Shown one piece after another: positions 50,101 through 59,246 of a stretch of DNA of 64,000 nucleotides. Positions within the stretch are counted from its first letter, which is position 1, and the number at the start of each line of letters is the position of its first letter. This stretch comes from Paracoccus contaminans. Lineage in GTDB: Bacteria; Pseudomonadota; Alphaproteobacteria; Rhodobacterales; Rhodobacteraceae. The position numbers and the translations under genes were made by a program. The notes under the pieces were generated by a model. The model had not been told where the DNA came from, did not search any database, and saw only the letters and a list, made by a program, of their open reading frames with translations. Where the stretch lies: NCBI RefSeq assembly GCF_002105555.1, contig NZ_CP020612.1, positions 2,658,001 through 2,722,000 on the forward strand. The letters are read 5' to 3'.

Positions 50101-51077
50101 CGCGGGCCGTGGTGTTCGGCGCGCCGGATGCGGTGCTGATGGACCTGCCGCAGCTGACCGAGGATCAGCCCGCGCATCGGCCGTTTGTCGCGGCGCACGC
50201 CGTTCCCTGGCCCGGCGAGATGGCGGTGTTCCGCAGCCCCTCCACGGATGGCTTTGAGCTGCTGAACACGTTCGGCAGCCGCGCACGGATCGGCACACTG
50301 GTCCCGGACTTCTTTGCGGGACCGACGTCGCGCTTCGACCTCGGCAACGCGCTGGTGGTCGATCTGCTCACCGGCACGCTGGAGAGCGTCACGGACCTGA
50401 CCCTGTTCGGCGGGGCCAACGCGCTGGCCATCGAGAGCGCGCCCGGCGTGTGGGAGATCGTTCAGGCGGGCGCGGCGGAACTGCTGGCGCCCGGCCGGTA
50501 TCGCCTGACCCGGCTCCTGCGCGGCCAGCGCGGCACCGAAGGTGCGATGGGCAACCCGGCACCTGCAGGCGCACGCGTGGTGGTGCTGGACGATAGTCTC
50601 GCATCTCTGCCGATCGCTGAGGCCGATCTCGGCATCCCGTGGAACTGGCGCATCGGCCCGGCGAGCCGCCCCGTCAGCGACGAAACCTATGTAGAGCAGG
50701 CCTTCACGCCCACGGGCGCCGGGCTTCGGTCGTTCTCGGTCGCTCATGTCGAGCAGCCGTGGCGCACACCGCGCACGCCCGGCGATCTGACCATCCGCTG
50801 GACGCGCCGGTCGCGCGCCTTGGTCGCCGACAACTGGGGCGGGCTCGAGGTGCCGCTGGCCGAGGAACTCGAAGTCTACGAGGTCGAGATCCTCGACGGC
50901 CCTGCTGTGAAGCGCGTGCTGAGCACGGCGACGACCAGCGCGGTCTACACGGCCGCGCAGCAGACCGCCGACTGGGGCGCGCCGCTCGCCCCCGGCGACA
51001 CGCTCGTTATCCGCATCTCCCAGCTCTCCGCCCTCGTCGGGCGGGGCGCGCCCAAGACCGTCACGCTGACACTCTGA
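47112..51077 (+). CDS. multidomain baseplate/host-specificity protein (GTA gp15-like)
   Basis: 1321-residue central baseplate protein. A glycine-rich membrane-like N-terminus (AAIGGSIGGAILGVSAATIG) is followed by a domain with EGAVIPRLYGRMRMGGNIIW. A GTA TIM-barrel-like glycosidase domain (about 430-770) has IGYAADWSEYFGHQPGDGSG, FVGIDNYMPLSDWRDG and IWFTELGCPAIDRGTNQPNV. The C-terminal phage-tail part is beta-rich. In the GTA this protein contacts the receptor and channels DNA. It matches the family's usual length of about 1300, so it is intact. Confidence 0.93.
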   Translation: MATLVLGAAGAAIGGSIGGAILGVSAATIGGFIGSTIGSVVDSWIISSLAPTQRIEGARLDTLRITSATEGAVIPRLYGRMRMGGNIIWATDFREETRTTTQGGGKGGGGGKVRTTEYLYYASFAVALCEGPITGIGRVWADGKPMDLSGVTWRWYSGDEAQTADPFITAKMGAASTPAYRGTAYVVFEELALSNYGNRLPQLSFEVFRPLADPDTAEGLTRAVTMIPASGEFTYATQAIRKTDGGATQAENLNALPDATDMVVALDRLQAMAPAVESVSLVVAWFGDDLRAGSCKVRPGVEVSAKSTTPASWSVNGVSRANAVLVSRDDQDRPVYGGTPSDFAVVQAIQEMKARGLRVTFYPFILMDVPPGNTLPNPYSDNAAETGQPAFPWRGRITCSPAAGFAGTVDKTATAAAQVAALFGAATPASFSVSGQSVSWTGAPGDWGLRRMVLHYAHLCAAAGGVDAFLIGTEMPGLTTIRSGPSSYPAVQDYRDLLADVRSILGSGTKIGYAADWSEYFGHQPGDGSGDVFFHLDPLWADPEIDFVGIDNYMPLSDWRDGFDHADAAEGWPAIYDRGYLQTNIAGGEGFDWFYASAAARTAQVRTPITDGAAGKPWVFRYKDLRAWWSNAHYDRPGGVESGTPTAWAPQSKPIWFTELGCPAIDRGTNQPNVFFDPKSSESFTPHFSRGWRDDAIQRAYLEATYLWWGEAAHNPVSSVYGGRMVHVPECAAWTWDARPYPFFPALTDVWTDGANWRLGHWLTGRLGAVSLAALVRHLCLRAGLPESRIDVSGLWGAVEGYAITALESPRASITTLSRHFGFDAVETEGVIRFVMRGRASVATLSPDDLVAAREGDVLELTRGQETELPQALKWQVARADEDYDAALVEARRITVDTTRIASESFPMAVPPEEAERRCRRALMEAWVGRETAAFRLPPSRLALDPADPIRLEHDGRLVDLRFVSIADAEARGIEAVRQDRATYDLPPGDPRAASLTRAVVFGAPDAVLMDLPQLTEDQPAHRPFVAAHAVPWPGEMAVFRSPSTDGFELLNTFGSRARIGTLVPDFFAGPTSRFDLGNALVVDLLTGTLESVTDLTLFGGANALAIESAPGVWEIVQAGAAELLAPGRYRLTRLLRGQRGTEGAMGNPAPAGARVVVLDDSLASLPIAEADLGIPWNWRIGPASRPVSDETYVEQAFTPTGAGLRSFSVAHVEQPWRTPRTPGDLTIRWTRRSRALVADNWGGLEVPLAEELEVYEVEILDGPAVKRVLSTATTSAVYTAAQQTADWGAPLAPGDTLVIRISQLSALVGRGAPKTVTLTL

Positions 51078-51087
51078 AGGCCATCCC

Positions 51088-53010
51088 ATGTCCGACGCCA
51101 CGACCCATCTCCTGCTGCCCTACATCCTGGCGGCGCAGGCCCAGAAGCATGTCACCCACAACGAGGCGCTGCGGATCCTCGACGGGCTCGTGCAGCTCTC
51201 CGTTCTCGACCGGGACCTGACCGCGCCGCCCGGTAGCCCCGCTGATGGTGACCGCTACATCGTCGGCTCGGGCGCGACGGGCGACTGGGCGGGCTGGGAC
51301 CTGAACGTGGCGGTCTGGACCGACGGCGCCTGGCTGCGTCTGCCGCCACGCTCGGGATGGCGGGCATGGGTCGAGGACGAGAGCATGCTTCTGGTCTGGA
51401 CCGGCGCGACCTGGCAGACGGTCGGCGCGCCCAGCGATGTCTCGGACGCCGTCTTCAGCCTCGTGAACGACGCCGATCCGACCAGGAAGGCCGTGTTCTC
51501 GCTCTCCGGGATCAGCACCAGCACGACGCGCAGCTTCACCCTGCCGAACACCTCTTCGGAACTGGCGATCCTCGCCGGCACCCAGACCTTCACCGGCAAC
51601 AAGACCTTTTCCGGCACCCTCACGGCCTCGGGCACCGTCACCGTCTCGGCGGCTTCGGCCAGCATCGGCACGGCAACGGGTACCGCCACTTACGCCATGG
51701 GGTCGGGCGCCACGGCCTCCGGCGCCACCAAGACGGTGAACCTTGGCACCGGTGGCGCGCCCGGGTCGACGACGGTCATCAACATCGGCTCGGCGACGGC
51801 CGGTGCAGGCGGGACCACGGTGATCAACACGCCCACCGTCACCTTCGCCAATGCCGTCACGCAGGTCGGGATGTCGCAGGCCAACCTCACGGCCCAGCTG
51901 CTGGGCCTCGGCGGGGCCACGGCCGACGACTACAATCGCCTGTCGGTCAATACGCCGGCCGTGCTGCTGAACAACGCCGGAGCCGGGGTGGAGGCAACGG
52001 TCAACAAGGCCGGCACCGGCAACGACGCGGCCTTCGCCTTCAAGACCGGGTTTTCGGCACGGGCTCTGGTGGGGCTTCTGGGCAGTGACGATTTCAGCGT
52101 CAAGGTCAGCCCGGATGGATCGGCATTCCATGACGCCCTGAAGATCGACCGCACCAGCGGTCAGGTCGAACTGCCGCAACCCACGATCCTGCCGGGGCTG
52201 AGTGCGGCCCCGATCCCGCCGCCTTCGGGCAAGGCCGCCGTCTATGCCCGCAACCGCGCGGGCGCCCCCTGGATCGACGTCATGCGGCCTTCGGGCCGGG
52301 ACTTCCCGCTGCAGCCGCATTTCGGGGTGAACCGCATCGCCAACTGGTCGCCCTCGACCAACACCGCGATCAACACCGAAGGCCTGCCGATCACCTCGGT
52401 CGGCACCGTCTCCACTCCGGCGCTTGCCGCCACCAGCCTTGCCACCTCGATGCGGCGCTGGCGTCTGACCTCGGCCGCGGTGGTTGACTCGGTCGCCGAC
52501 CAGCGCTCCGCGGGCTGGGCCTGCTGGCGCGGCAATGCGGCGGGTCTCGGGGGCTGGACGTTTGTCACGCGGCTCTCGCTGACGACCCTGCAGGCCACCG
52601 GCATGGGCTTCTTCGGCCTTTACGGCTCCACCGCCGCGCTGGCCATCACGCTGACGCTGGCCACGGTCGTCAACTGCATCGGCATCGGCTTCCAGCGCGG
52701 GACGCACGCCAACTGGCAACTGGTGGCGAATGACGCCACCGGCGCGCCCACCCTGACCGACATGGGCGCCGCATTCGCGGTCGCAACCGGCGGCGTTCTG
52801 ACGCTGTTCATCGCCGCCGCGCCAAACGCTGCATCGGTTTGGGTCAGGCTCGTCAACGAGGTCACCGGCGCTGTCTTCGAGCAGGAGATCGCCGCCGATC
52901 TGCCCGCCGCGACCCAGTTCCTCTCGCCCCGGCTTTACCTGAACAACGGGGCGACCGCGGCCGCCGTCGCCTACGACTGCTCCGGGGTGTATGTGGAGAC
53001 GGATTTCTGA
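51088..53010 (+). CDS. DUF2793 tail fibre/adsorption protein
   Basis: 640 aa. The DUF2793 domain (1-120) reads LLPYILAAQAQKHVTHNEAL followed by WVEDESMLLVWTGATWQTVG, usual at the base of Rhodobacterales tail fibres. A repetitive threonine/glycine/alanine-rich shaft (about 150-270; e.g. TFTGNKTFSGTLTASGTVTV) follows, then a variable C-terminal domain that likely binds the host surface. It is the last structural gene. Confidence 0.85.
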   Translation: MSDATTHLLLPYILAAQAQKHVTHNEALRILDGLVQLSVLDRDLTAPPGSPADGDRYIVGSGATGDWAGWDLNVAVWTDGAWLRLPPRSGWRAWVEDESMLLVWTGATWQTVGAPSDVSDAVFSLVNDADPTRKAVFSLSGISTSTTRSFTLPNTSSELAILAGTQTFTGNKTFSGTLTASGTVTVSAASASIGTATGTATYAMGSGATASGATKTVNLGTGGAPGSTTVINIGSATAGAGGTTVINTPTVTFANAVTQVGMSQANLTAQLLGLGGATADDYNRLSVNTPAVLLNNAGAGVEATVNKAGTGNDAAFAFKTGFSARALVGLLGSDDFSVKVSPDGSAFHDALKIDRTSGQVELPQPTILPGLSAAPIPPPSGKAAVYARNRAGAPWIDVMRPSGRDFPLQPHFGVNRIANWSPSTNTAINTEGLPITSVGTVSTPALAATSLATSMRRWRLTSAAVVDSVADQRSAGWACWRGNAAGLGGWTFVTRLSLTTLQATGMGFFGLYGSTAALAITLTLATVVNCIGIGFQRGTHANWQLVANDATGAPTLTDMGAAFAVATGGVLTLFIAAAPNAASVWVRLVNEVTGAVFEQEIAADLPAATQFLSPRLYLNNGATAAAVAYDCSGVYVETDF

Positions 53011-53044
53011 ACTCGGACCCGGCCATGCCCTTGTGCCGTCGGCC

Positions 53045-54064
53045 TCAGATTTCCAGACAGATCTTCCCGAAGTGCTGTCCCGACATCTCGTAGCGGAATG
53101 CGTCCGCCGTCTGCTCCAGCGGAAAGGTGCGGTCGATCACCGGCCGCAAGCTCAGCCCGTCGAGCGCCCGGACAAGGTCCTGCTGGTGCTTGCGGCTGCC
53201 GGCCAGCAGCCCCTGCAGCCGCTGCTGGCGGCCGATCAGCAGGCCGGTGCGGACCTCGCCCTTGGCGCCGGTCAGGATGCCGATCATGGCGATGCGGCCG
53301 CCGATGCGGCACGCCTCCATCGACTGCGACAGCGTCCCCGGGCCGCCGATCTCCATCACGTGGTCGGCGCCCCGGCCTTCGGTCAGCTCCAAGACCGCGC
53401 CCGCCCACTGCTCGGTGGTGCGGTAGTTGATGGTGTGGTCGGCCCCCAGCGCCCGGGCGCGCTCCAGCTTGGCGTCCGACGAGGAAGTGACAATCACCCG
53501 CGCGCCCATGGCCTTGGCGAGCTGCAGGGCGAAGATGGACACGCCCCCCGTACCCAGCGTCAGGACGACGTCCCCGGGCTTCAGGCCGCCGTCAACGACC
53601 AGCGCCCGCCAGGCGGTGAGCCCGGCAACGACCACGGTGGCCGCCTCGGCATGGCTGTAGCCGCGGGGCGCCTGGGTGAACCAGGTCGCGGGCGCGATGA
53701 CCGCCTCGCGGGCGTAGCCGTCGAGGCCGTCCCCGGGCGTGCCGGAGAAGCTGGCGACTGCCGCGCCGCCGTCCTGCCACTGCGGGAAGATGAGGGAGAT
53801 CACCGCATCGCCCACTGCGAACTCGGTCACCCCGTCGCCGACCGCCTCGACCATGCCGGCACCGTCCGACATCGGGATGCGGCCCTCGCCGAGCGGTGTG
53901 GCCGGCGCCATGCGGCCGCTGACGACGAGCAGGTCATGAAAGTTGAGCGAGCTTGCGTGCAGGCGGACGCGGATCGCGCCGGGTCCGGGATCACCGGGGT
54001 CGGCCATGTCCTCCATCCGGAGGGCCTCAAGATTGCCCGGCGGGCGAAGCCAGACTGCCTTCAT
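53045..54064 (-). CDS. quinone-oxidoreductase-like zinc-containing dehydrogenase
   Basis: 339 aa MDR-family enzyme. MKAVWLRPPGNLEALRMEDM and VRLHASSLNFHDLLVVSGRM begin the GroES-like domain. The cofactor fold has VVLTLGTGGVSIFALQLAKA and RVIVTSSSDAKLERARALGA. It lacks the cysteine set of the structural zinc site, fitting the quinone reductase or zinc-poor branch. It is antisense to the tail and lysis genes, a typical moron arrangement with its own promoter. AAGGA precedes the ATG. Substrate unknown. Confidence 0.87.
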   Translation of the reverse strand: MKAVWLRPPGNLEALRMEDMADPGDPGPGAIRVRLHASSLNFHDLLVVSGRMAPATPLGEGRIPMSDGAGMVEAVGDGVTEFAVGDAVISLIFPQWQDGGAAVASFSGTPGDGLDGYAREAVIAPATWFTQAPRGYSHAEAATVVVAGLTAWRALVVDGGLKPGDVVLTLGTGGVSIFALQLAKAMGARVIVTSSSDAKLERARALGADHTINYRTTEQWAGAVLELTEGRGADHVMEIGGPGTLSQSMEACRIGGRIAMIGILTGAKGEVRTGLLIGRQQRLQGLLAGSRKHQQDLVRALDGLSLRPVIDRTFPLEQTADAFRYEMSGQHFGKICLEI

Positions 54065-54284
54065 GGGTGTGTCCTTGTCGGTAGAAACATCGCGCTACAG
54101 GGAATGGACGACAACTCGTGGAAGGCGCGTTCCAGATCAAATTTACCACGCCACAGGCCGCCTGTCCGGACGTTTTCGGGGCGGCCGGGTTCCGGCTCGC
54201 CGCCCCCGCCGATCGCAGCACCGTATCGAGGGCTGATGGTCAATTACTGGCTGCAATATCGGCTGAAAAGCAGGAGATGATCCC

Positions 54285-54572
54285 ATGACACCGCCCCGAT
54301 CCGATGGCTATGTGCGCATGCCGGACCACGAGTTCGAGGCGATCCTGACGCGGGCGGCCGAGGAAGGCGCAAGGCGCGCACTCTCCGATGTCGGCCTCGA
54401 CGGCGACGAAGCCGCGCTCGACATCCGCGATCTGCGCTCCCTGGTGGACTGCATCCGGCTGGTGCGGCGCACCGCGATGCAGACCGCCGTTCGCATGATC
54501 ACCACCGGCGTCATGCTGGCGCTGCTGGCGGGCATCGCCATCAAGCTGAAGATCTTCCGCGGCAGCCCGTAG
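54285..54572 (+). CDS. DUF6127-like small membrane protein
   Basis: 95 aa. The N-terminal helical part (MPDHEFEAILTRAAEEGARR) and a C-terminal membrane helix (RMITTGVMLALLAGIAIKLK) fit DUF6127 proteins next to lysis genes. It may be a holin or holin partner; size and single membrane segment allow this but do not prove it. A GGAGATG site precedes the start. A terminator follows. Confidence 0.7.
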   Translation: MTPPRSDGYVRMPDHEFEAILTRAAEEGARRALSDVGLDGDEAALDIRDLRSLVDCIRLVRRTAMQTAVRMITTGVMLALLAGIAIKLKIFRGSP

Positions 54573-54605
54573 CCGCACAACGCCTCAAACCATCAGCTCA
54601 CCCAC

Positions 54606-54628
54606 ACCCGCCCTCGAGGCGGGTTTTT
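54606..54628 (+). terminator. intrinsic terminator after the DUF6127-like gene
   Basis: ACCCGCC (54606-54612) and GGCGGGT (54618-54624) form a seven-base stem with a five-base loop, followed by TTTTT. It lies 34 bases after the small membrane gene and just before the endolysin gene, so the lysis genes may need read-through or their own promoter. Confidence 0.75.
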
Positions 54629-54645
54629 CATTTCTGGAGAACCCC

Positions 54646-55320
54646 ATGACCACGACCTTCCACCGCCACTGGCGCGACGTGCCGAAGAATGCGTGGCGCT
54701 GGCCCAACTTCTCGCCCGCCGAGATCGCCTGCCGGGGCACCGGCAAGCTGCTGATCAACGAACCCGCGCTCGACAGGCTGCAGGCGCTGCGCGACCGGCT
54801 GGGCAAGCCGCTGATCGTCCGCTCGGCCTATCGCAGCCCCGAACACAACCGCGCCGTCGGTGGCGCAACGCGTTCCAAGCACCTCGACGGCACGGCGTTC
54901 GACATCGCCGTGGCGAACCACGATCCTGTCGCGTTCGAGGCGGCTGCGCGGGAGGTTGGCTTCCTCGGGTTCGGCTTCTACCCCCGGTCGGGCTTCATGC
55001 ATGTCGACCTCGGCCCGGCGCGGCAATGGGGCGAGCGCTTCCCGGTCCGGCGGACTGACTTCGCGGCGGAAGCCCCGCCCGCACGCGAAGTGCTGGCCGA
55101 GAGCCGCACCATGAGAGGTGGCGGAGCGGCCGGTGTGGCGACGCTGGGCGCAGCCGGAGTCGAGATGGCCCAGCAGGTGCTGGCGGATACGCAAACCGCC
55201 ATCCTGCCGCTCGTGTCTTATCTCGACACGCTGCGCTGGGTGTTCATCGCCGTGGCGCTCGTTGGCATCGCGGTCACGATCTACGCGCGGCTCGATGACT
55301 GGAAGCGGGGGCGTCGATGA
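54646..55320 (+). CDS. peptidase M15A endolysin with C-terminal membrane anchor
   Basis: 224 aa. The M15 zinc peptidase domain (1-130) shows the ligands in SKHLDGTAFDIAV (His, Asp) and FMHVDLG (His), plus RSAYRSPEHNRAVGGA. A linker and a membrane helix follow (LRWVFIAVALVGIAVTIYAR). The enzyme cuts peptidoglycan peptides. The anchor could hold it at the inner membrane until lysis. GGAG precedes the ATG. Overlaps the spanin gene by four bases. Confidence 0.9.
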   Translation: MTTTFHRHWRDVPKNAWRWPNFSPAEIACRGTGKLLINEPALDRLQALRDRLGKPLIVRSAYRSPEHNRAVGGATRSKHLDGTAFDIAVANHDPVAFEAAAREVGFLGFGFYPRSGFMHVDLGPARQWGERFPVRRTDFAAEAPPAREVLAESRTMRGGGAAGVATLGAAGVEMAQQVLADTQTAILPLVSYLDTLRWVFIAVALVGIAVTIYARLDDWKRGRR

Positions 55321-55574
55321 TCGCCACGCTCCTGACCAGGTTCGCCGCCAGCCCGTGGATGCGGGCGACGCTACGCTACGGCGCCACCGCGCTCGCGGTG
55401 CTGCTGTTCCTGCTCGCACTCCGGCGTTCCGGCGAGCGCACTGGCCGCCTCTCCGAACGCTATGAGACCACGGAGAAGATCAATGATGCCCAACGCCGGA
55501 TGCTGGAGGCCGCGGCTCGCCGTCCTCGCAATCGCGACGAGCTTGCTGAGCGGCTGCGCGACGGTCGGTTCTGA
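55317..55574 (+). CDS. Rz-like inner-membrane spanin
   Basis: 85 aa with one N-terminal membrane segment (RYGATALAVLLFLLALRRSG). A charged coiled-coil-like periplasmic part follows (LSERYETTEKINDAQRRMLE, RNRDELAERLRDGRF). Its position after the endolysin, overlapping a lipoprotein gene in another frame, is the Rz/Rz1 layout. It would link to the outer-membrane partner and fuse the membranes at lysis. Confidence 0.8.
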   Translation: MIATLLTRFAASPWMRATLRYGATALAVLLFLLALRRSGERTGRLSERYETTEKINDAQRRMLEAAARRPRNRDELAERLRDGRF

Positions 55575-55740
55575 ACAAAGGATCATGGCACTTTGTCCGC
55601 CGGTCGTGGAGTATAGTCAGGAGTTACAGACGCGGGCGGCAGACGAACTCGCGCTCCTGCCGGAGCGTTCTGCGGTCGCCGAAATGCTGAGCGACTACGC
55701 CGTCATGCGGGAGCAGGCGCGGGGATGTGGCGGGCAGTAG
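55483..55740 (+). CDS. Rz1-like outer-membrane lipoprotein spanin
   Basis: 85 aa in a shifted frame, with its first 92 bases inside the inner-spanin gene. The signal RPRLAVLAIATSLLSGC ends in a lipobox (LLSGC), so the mature protein starts at that cysteine. The rest is helical (VEYSQELQTRAADELALLPE). Start is one of the two adjacent ATG codons at 55483 and 55486. It is the last recognised prophage gene; the arsenic genes start 46 bases later on the other strand. Confidence 0.82.
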   Translation: MMPNAGCWRPRLAVLAIATSLLSGCATVGSEQRIMALCPPVVEYSQELQTRAADELALLPERSAVAEMLSDYAVMREQARGCGGQ

Positions 55741-55785
55741 GTTCATCCCGCAGCCCCGTACGACACCCCGCCAGCACGAGCGCGG

Positions 55786-56853
55786 TCAGGACGCCAGGCT
55801 TGCGTCGGCAAGAGAATCCCTGATGCGGGGAGCCAGCTCTCGCGCCGTGCGCCCTGCGCCGATCAGCGTTGCGGAGGCGGCGCCCGTCCAGTTCCCGTAT
55901 CCCGCGAGCCACAGCCTTGGTTCCTTGACAGCGCGTTGGTCGACCACCTCGATACGCCCGTCAGCTTCGACCACGCCGAGGGGCAGAAGGTGCTCGGTTG
56001 CAGGACGGAAACCCGTGCACCACAGGACAGCGTCGATCTGCGTCTCGGTCCCGTCTCGCCAGGCCACGCCCGTCGCAGTGAAACGCTCGAAGGGACGGAC
56101 GGAGGTGAGCACGCCCCGATCTCTCGCCTCCTTCACAGGCGGGACCATGACGATGTCGCCCAGCGTGGTGGTTGCGGCCTGATCGAAGTCTCCGCGCACC
56201 CGCGCGCTGGCCCGCTCGAAGAGAACCCGGCCGTCGACGTCGTCAGGCAGAAAGACCGGCTCCTTGAGCGTGACCCAGATGGTCTCGGCGACCTCGCTCA
56301 CTTCGGCGAGAATCTGCGCCCCGGAATTGCCGCCGCCGACGATCAGCACCCGTTTGCCGGCGAACGGCTGCGGGTTTCGGTAGTGCGCCGAATGGAGATG
56401 AATGCCTCCGAAGAGCTCCCTGTCCGCGTAGTCCGGAAAATAGGGCGCGCCCCATGTCCCGGTGGCGCTGACGACCGCGCGTGCTGTGAGGCCACGCTGA
56501 TCCTTCAGGCGGAGACGCAGCCGTTGGCCGTCGCGCTCCACGGCTTCCACTTCGCACGGCCGTTCGATCGGGAATTCATAACGGCGTTCGTAGCGCGTCA
56601 GATAATCAATCACCTCGTCGCGGGTCGGAAAGCCCTTAGTCTGGCTCGGCGGCATGGGCCAGCCGGGCAGCGAGCTGTAGCCCGCTGGCGAAAACAGGCG
56701 CAGCGAGTCCCATGTATGACGCCAGGCGCCACCGGGCCGCTCCTCCGCGTCCAGCACCACGAAATCGAGACCGGCGCGGCGAAGGTAGTAGGCGACCGCA
56801 AGGCCGGCCTGTCCGCCCCCGATCACCACGACATCATGGTCGACGCCTCTCAT
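55786..56853 (-). CDS. arsO: ArsO-like flavin monooxygenase of the ars operon
   Basis: 355-residue FAD/NAD(P)H protein. [20 protein letters not shown] (FAD) and [20 protein letters not shown] (NADPH) are the two dinucleotide motifs. [15 protein letters not shown] is typical of the ArsO group found in arsenic operons. Activity on organoarsenicals or arsenite is not settled. The start overlaps the arsH stop by four bases, so it is the last gene of the operon. A general Baeyer-Villiger-type monooxygenase is the alternative. Confidence 0.85.
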   Translation of the reverse strand: MRGVDHDVVVIGGGQAGLAVAYYLRRAGLDFVVLDAEERPGGAWRHTWDSLRLFSPAGYSSLPGWPMPPSQTKGFPTRDEVIDYLTRYERRYEFPIERPCEVEAVERDGQRLRLRLKDQRGLTARAVVSATGTWGAPYFPDYADRELFGGIHLHSAHYRNPQPFAGKRVLIVGGGNSGAQILAEVSEVAETIWVTLKEPVFLPDDVDGRVLFERASARVRGDFDQAATTTLGDIVMVPPVKEARDRGVLTSVRPFERFTATGVAWRDGTETQIDAVLWCTGFRPATEHLLPLGVVEADGRIEVVDQRAVKEPRLWLAGYGNWTGAASATLIGAGRTARELAPRIRDSLADASLAS

Positions 56854-57605
56854 GCCGAGCGCTTCTGCGACGCGGTGGCAATCGAAGAGAGGTCCACCGC
56901 CGGATCCACGGCGTTTCCTGCGGCCTTCCTTTCGGAGTAGCGGTCGACGAGGCGTGCCGCATGGCGGCGGGTGAGAATGGTGAAGCGGACCAGCTCCTCC
57001 ATCACGTCAACGATGCGGTCGTAGTAGTTCGAGGGCTTCATCCGCCCGGCCTCGTCGAACTCATCATACGCCTTGGCGACGCTCGACTGGTTGGGGATCG
57101 TGATCATCCGCATCCAGCGGCCCAGGAGCCGCAGCGAGTTGACCGCGTTGAAGCTCTGGGAGCCGCCGGATACCTGCATCACCGCGAGCGTGCGCCCCTG
57201 TGTCGGGCGCATCCCACCCATGTTGAGCGGCAGGTTGTCGATCTGCGCCTTCATCAGGCCGGTGATCTGGCCGTGGCGCTCGGGGCTGCACCAGACCATG
57301 CCTTCGGACCACACAGCATGCTGGCGCAGCTCGTGGATCGCCGGGTGATCGTCGCCCGCGATCTGGTCAGGGAACGGCATGTCCGAGGGATCGAAGATGC
57401 GGACCTCGGCGCCAAAGAGGCGCAGCAACCTCGCCGCCTCCTCGGTCGCCAGCCGGGAATAGGAGCGTGGCCGCAGCGAGCCATAGAGCAGCAGGATCCG
57501 CGGTTTGTGTTCCTCGGGTCCAAGTCCGATCGCCGGGCGCCTCTGGACAAAGCGCGTGTCCAGGGCTGGCAGGTGGTCGGGATCGGGAAGTGGACGCAAA
57601 CGCAT
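56850..57605 (-). CDS. arsH: ArsH NADPH-dependent FMN reductase
   Basis: 251 aa with the flavodoxin-like fold. The FMN loop is [40 protein letters not shown] and [20 protein letters not shown] are family marks. ArsH oxidises trivalent organoarsenicals and can reduce quinones or metals. It lies 107 bases after acr3 and is coupled to arsO. Confidence 0.93.
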   Translation of the reverse strand: MRLRPLPDPDHLPALDTRFVQRRPAIGLGPEEHKPRILLLYGSLRPRSYSRLATEEAARLLRLFGAEVRIFDPSDMPFPDQIAGDDHPAIHELRQHAVWSEGMVWCSPERHGQITGLMKAQIDNLPLNMGGMRPTQGRTLAVMQVSGGSQSFNAVNSLRLLGRWMRMITIPNQSSVAKAYDEFDEAGRMKPSNYYDRIVDVMEELVRFTILTRRHAARLVDRYSERKAAGNAVDPAVDLSSIATASQKRSA

Positions 57606-57712
57606 TGTAAATCCTTCTGCTCGCGGCGCTCGGGGTCAAACGGGATGGCGCAGGAGGTCGCGCGGGCCTCGGGCGACGGAGCAATCGAGTGAAATCGGCG
57701 CTGGTCGAAACA

Positions 57713-58789
57713 TCAGTTCTGCTCCCTTGTTCTGAGTGCCCCGATGGCGGTTTCCTCAGCCGGGAACCAGTGCGTGGTCCGGTTGGCGAACCAGACCAGC
57801 GACAGCATCACGGGCACTTCGACCAGCACGCCAACCACTGTGACAAGGGCGGCGATGGAGTTCAGGCCGAACAGGCCGATGGCCACCGCGACGGCCAGCT
57901 CGAAGAAGTTCGACGTGCCGATCATCGCGCAGGGAGCGGCGACGTTATGCGGGACACGCCAGGCTTTCGCCGCCCAGTATGACAGCGCGAAGATCCCGTA
58001 GGACTGGATCAGGAGCGGGATCGCAATCATCACGATGACCAATGGCTGGCTCAGGATCACCGCGCCCTGAAAGCCGAACAGCAGCACGACTGTCGCGAGC
58101 AGGCCCACAACCGAGAATGGCTTCACCTTGGCTGTAAACGCGCCAACGGTGGCTTCGGCAGCGGCCGGATTGGCGGCGCCGCGCGTCATCAGCATCCGCG
58201 TCACGATACCCGCGACGAGCGGGATCACAATGTACAGGCCGACAGACAGGATCAGCGTTGCCCAAGGCACGGTGATGTCGGTGACACCCAGCAGCAAGGC
58301 CACGATCGGCGCATACGCAAACACCATGATCGCGTCGTTCAGTGACACCTGCGCCAGAGTATAGTTCGGATCCCCCCTGGTCATTTGCGACCAGACGAAC
58401 ACCATCGCCGTGCACGGTGCCGCGCCCAGCAGGATCAGACCCGCGATGTACTGGCCCGATGTGCCAGGCTCGATGAACGGCGCAAAGATCCAGTCGAAGA
58501 ACAGGACGCCGAGTGCTGCCATGGTGAAGGGTTTGATCAGCCAGTTTACGGCCAGCGTGATGATCAGACCCTTGGGCCGTTCATGGACCCGCGCCAGCGC
58601 CCGAAAATCCACCGCCACCATCATCGGATAGACCATCGCCCAGATCAGCACGGCGACGACGAAGTTGACCGAGCCGTATTCCAGCGCGGCAAGGAAGTTC
58701 ATCAGCCCCGGCGCGATCTGGCCAAGCGCCAGACCGGCGATGATGGCCAATGCGACCCAGAGCGAAAGATAACGTTCAAATGCAGACAT
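57713..58789 (-). CDS. acr3: Acr3-type arsenite efflux permease
   Basis: 358-residue inner-membrane transporter with ten predicted helices. Key parts are [20 protein letters not shown], with the conserved cysteine needed for transport, [20 protein letters not shown] and [20 protein letters not shown]. It exports arsenite (and perhaps antimonite) driven by the proton gradient. It follows arsC by 22 bases. Confidence 0.94.
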   Translation of the reverse strand: MSAFERYLSLWVALAIIAGLALGQIAPGLMNFLAALEYGSVNFVVAVLIWAMVYPMMVAVDFRALARVHERPKGLIITLAVNWLIKPFTMAALGVLFFDWIFAPFIEPGTSGQYIAGLILLGAAPCTAMVFVWSQMTRGDPNYTLAQVSLNDAIMVFAYAPIVALLLGVTDITVPWATLILSVGLYIVIPLVAGIVTRMLMTRGAANPAAAEATVGAFTAKVKPFSVVGLLATVVLLFGFQGAVILSQPLVIVMIAIPLLIQSYGIFALSYWAAKAWRVPHNVAAPCAMIGTSNFFELAVAVAIGLFGLNSIAALVTVVGVLVEVPVMLSLVWFANRTTHWFPAEETAIGALRTREQN

Positions 58790-58811
58790 GGGCGATGGCG
58801 TCCTTGTGGCT

Positions 58812-59246
58812 TCAGGCGAGCCTGTTGCCCGCGCTATCGGCGATCCTCTCGCCGTCCTCCTTGGTGAAGGCCCCCGTCTGGGACGGCAGGAGGTCGAGCA
58901 CGGTTTCGGAGGGACGGCAGAGTTTGACGCCCTTCAGCGTGATCACGATGGGCCGGTTGATCAGGATCGGGTGAGCCTCGATCGCATCGAGCAGTTGCTC
59001 CTCGGTCAGACCGGGGAGGTGGAGACCGAGTTCGCCGTAGGGCGTACCCTTCTCGCGCAGGATGTCCCGAACCGACACGCCCATCCGCTCGACGAGCCGT
59101 TGCAGCAGCGTGCGCGAGGGCGGAGTCTTGAGGTACTCTATGACGTGAGGCTCGATCCCGGAGTTGCGGATCATGGCCAGCGTGTTGCGCGACGTGCCGC
59201 AGTCGGGATTGTGATAGATGATGACGTCGGTGTCGTTCGCGCTCAT
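58812..59246 (-). CDS. arsC: ArsC arsenate reductase, glutaredoxin-dependent
   Basis: 144 aa. The active cysteine is in [31 protein letters not shown] and [13 protein letters not shown] supply the conserved arginines of the ArsC/Spx family. It reduces arsenate to arsenite for export by Acr3. The start overlaps the arsR stop by four bases. Confidence 0.94.
   Translation of the reverse strand: MSANDTDVIIYHNPDCGTSRNTLAMIRNSGIEPHVIEYLKTPPSRTLLQRLVERMGVSVRDILREKGTPYGELGLHLPGLTEEQLLDAIEAHPILINRPIVITLKGVKLCRPSETVLDLLPSQTGAFTKEDGERIADSAGNRLA

Noticed and set aside
54027..54243. Two short minus-strand frames upstream of the antisense oxidoreductase
   Set aside because: Neither has a ribosome site or recognisable sequence, and they overlap the presumed promoter region.
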